Source: CAMEON01 sp045602325 (GTDB lineage Bacteria; Bacillota; Clostridia; Oscillospirales; CAG-272). From it: DNA of 13,730 nt. The notes under the pieces were generated by a model, which did no database searches, had not been told where the DNA came from, and was given only the letters and a program-made list of their open reading frames with translations. Location of the stretch: assembly GCA_045602325.1 (NCBI GenBank), contig JAZSBH010000169.1, forward strand, positions 1-13,730, in the 5' to 3' direction. The position numbers and the translations under genes are program-made. Shown piece after piece: positions 13,378 to 13,730 of the stretch. Each line of letters begins with the position of its first letter. Within the stretch, counting starts at the first letter, position 1.

Positions 13378-13730
13378 TATCCATGGTACCATATTCGATT
13401 GCAAAATATTCAAATTTGGGTTTATCGGTCTGTTAGATTTATGTACTTTTCTCTCCTCGTCGAGAGAAAAGTACCAAAAGAGGCGCCGCCCAAGGAGGGC
13501 ACCCACGGTGCCTTCCGTGGGAATCCATCCACCTCATCTGCGTGCCCATTTGCCAGTGGGCAAATGGTCTGATACGCTGTCAAGTCGCAGTTTGCCATAT
13601 AGCCGCGAGGTTGGCGGAGCGCCACCATCGGGGTTGGCTGCCCGTTTGGTGGTTACCCAAGGTTTTCTCTTGCCCGACAAGGAAAACAGCGACTTTGGGG
13701 CAGAGGCCGAGGGGCGAGTTCCGCGCGGGC
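13378..13730. other. Non-coding stretch with several hairpins
   Basis: No convincing gene is visible here. A perfect 12-bp hairpin GTACTTTTCTCT/AGAGAAAAGTAC lies at 13443-13454 with 13463-13474. Two mutually exclusive stems follow: GGCACC/GGTGCC (13498-13503 with 13507-13512) and CCCACGG/CCGTGGG (13502-13508 with 13515-13521). A perfect 9-bp hairpin CCATTTGCC/GGCAAATGG lies at 13546-13554 with 13559-13567. None has a U-run directly after it on the plus strand, so an intrinsic terminator for the lipase gene is not evident. The density of stems suggests a second family of intergenic repeat elements; only one copy is in this window. Confidence 0.6.

Noticed and set aside
13422..13628. 68-codon minus-strand frame in the right-hand intergenic region
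   Set aside because: It runs through several perfect hairpins, has no domain and no clear ribosome binding site; it is most likely repeat DNA read by chance.

Overview
The window looks like chromosomal DNA of a strictly anaerobic, fairly GC-rich Clostridia member, probably of the Oscillospiraceae/Ruminococcaceae type found in gut or rumen. This is inferred from: the Firmicutes order rimP-nusA-rnpM-L7Ae-infB, a T-box leader, a ferredoxin-dependent 2-oxoacid oxidoreductase, strong AAGGAGG-type ribosome binding sites, and hairpin repeats between genes. No rRNA, tRNA, CRISPR array or transposase is visible.

Layout. (1) Positions 1-270 are AT-rich, unlike everything else, and hold the first ~60 codons of an MFS-like transporter that runs into a hairpin repeat and is lost. 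(2) Positions 428-4503 on the minus strand are one transcription unit: a near-consensus promoter, a T-box riboswitch, then iorA, iorB and paaK. IorAB interconverts arylpyruvates and arylacetyl-CoAs with ferredoxin. PaaK is an AMP-forming arylacetate-CoA ligase. The T-box specifier reads as UUC (Phe) and its acceptor-pairing bases are UGGU, so the operon should be induced when charged tRNA-Phe is scarce. That points to a biosynthetic role: phenylacetate to phenylacetyl-CoA to phenylpyruvate to phenylalanine. This is the main finding. (3) Positions 4684-10377 on the plus strand are the NusA/IF2 operon (rimP, nusA, rnpM, L7Ae-family gene, infB), with a promoter and a structured leader. The usual next gene, rbfA, is missing. 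(4) Positions 10499-13377 on the plus strand carry a sirtuin, an Ap4A-hydrolase-like Nudix enzyme with a strong terminator behind it, and a multi-pass membrane protein ending in a true-lipase-type alpha/beta hydrolase domain. (5) Positions 13378-13730 are non-coding with several hairpins.

A family of composite hairpin repeats occurs four times (about 271, 6432, 10378 and 11298). Each copy has a lead-in, a perfect A/T-centred hairpin with CC(C)CTTTT / AAAAGG(GG) arms, and usually a GC-rich tail hairpin. One copy lies inside the nusA-infB operon, one starts on the first base after the infB stop codon, and one marks the broken MFS gene.
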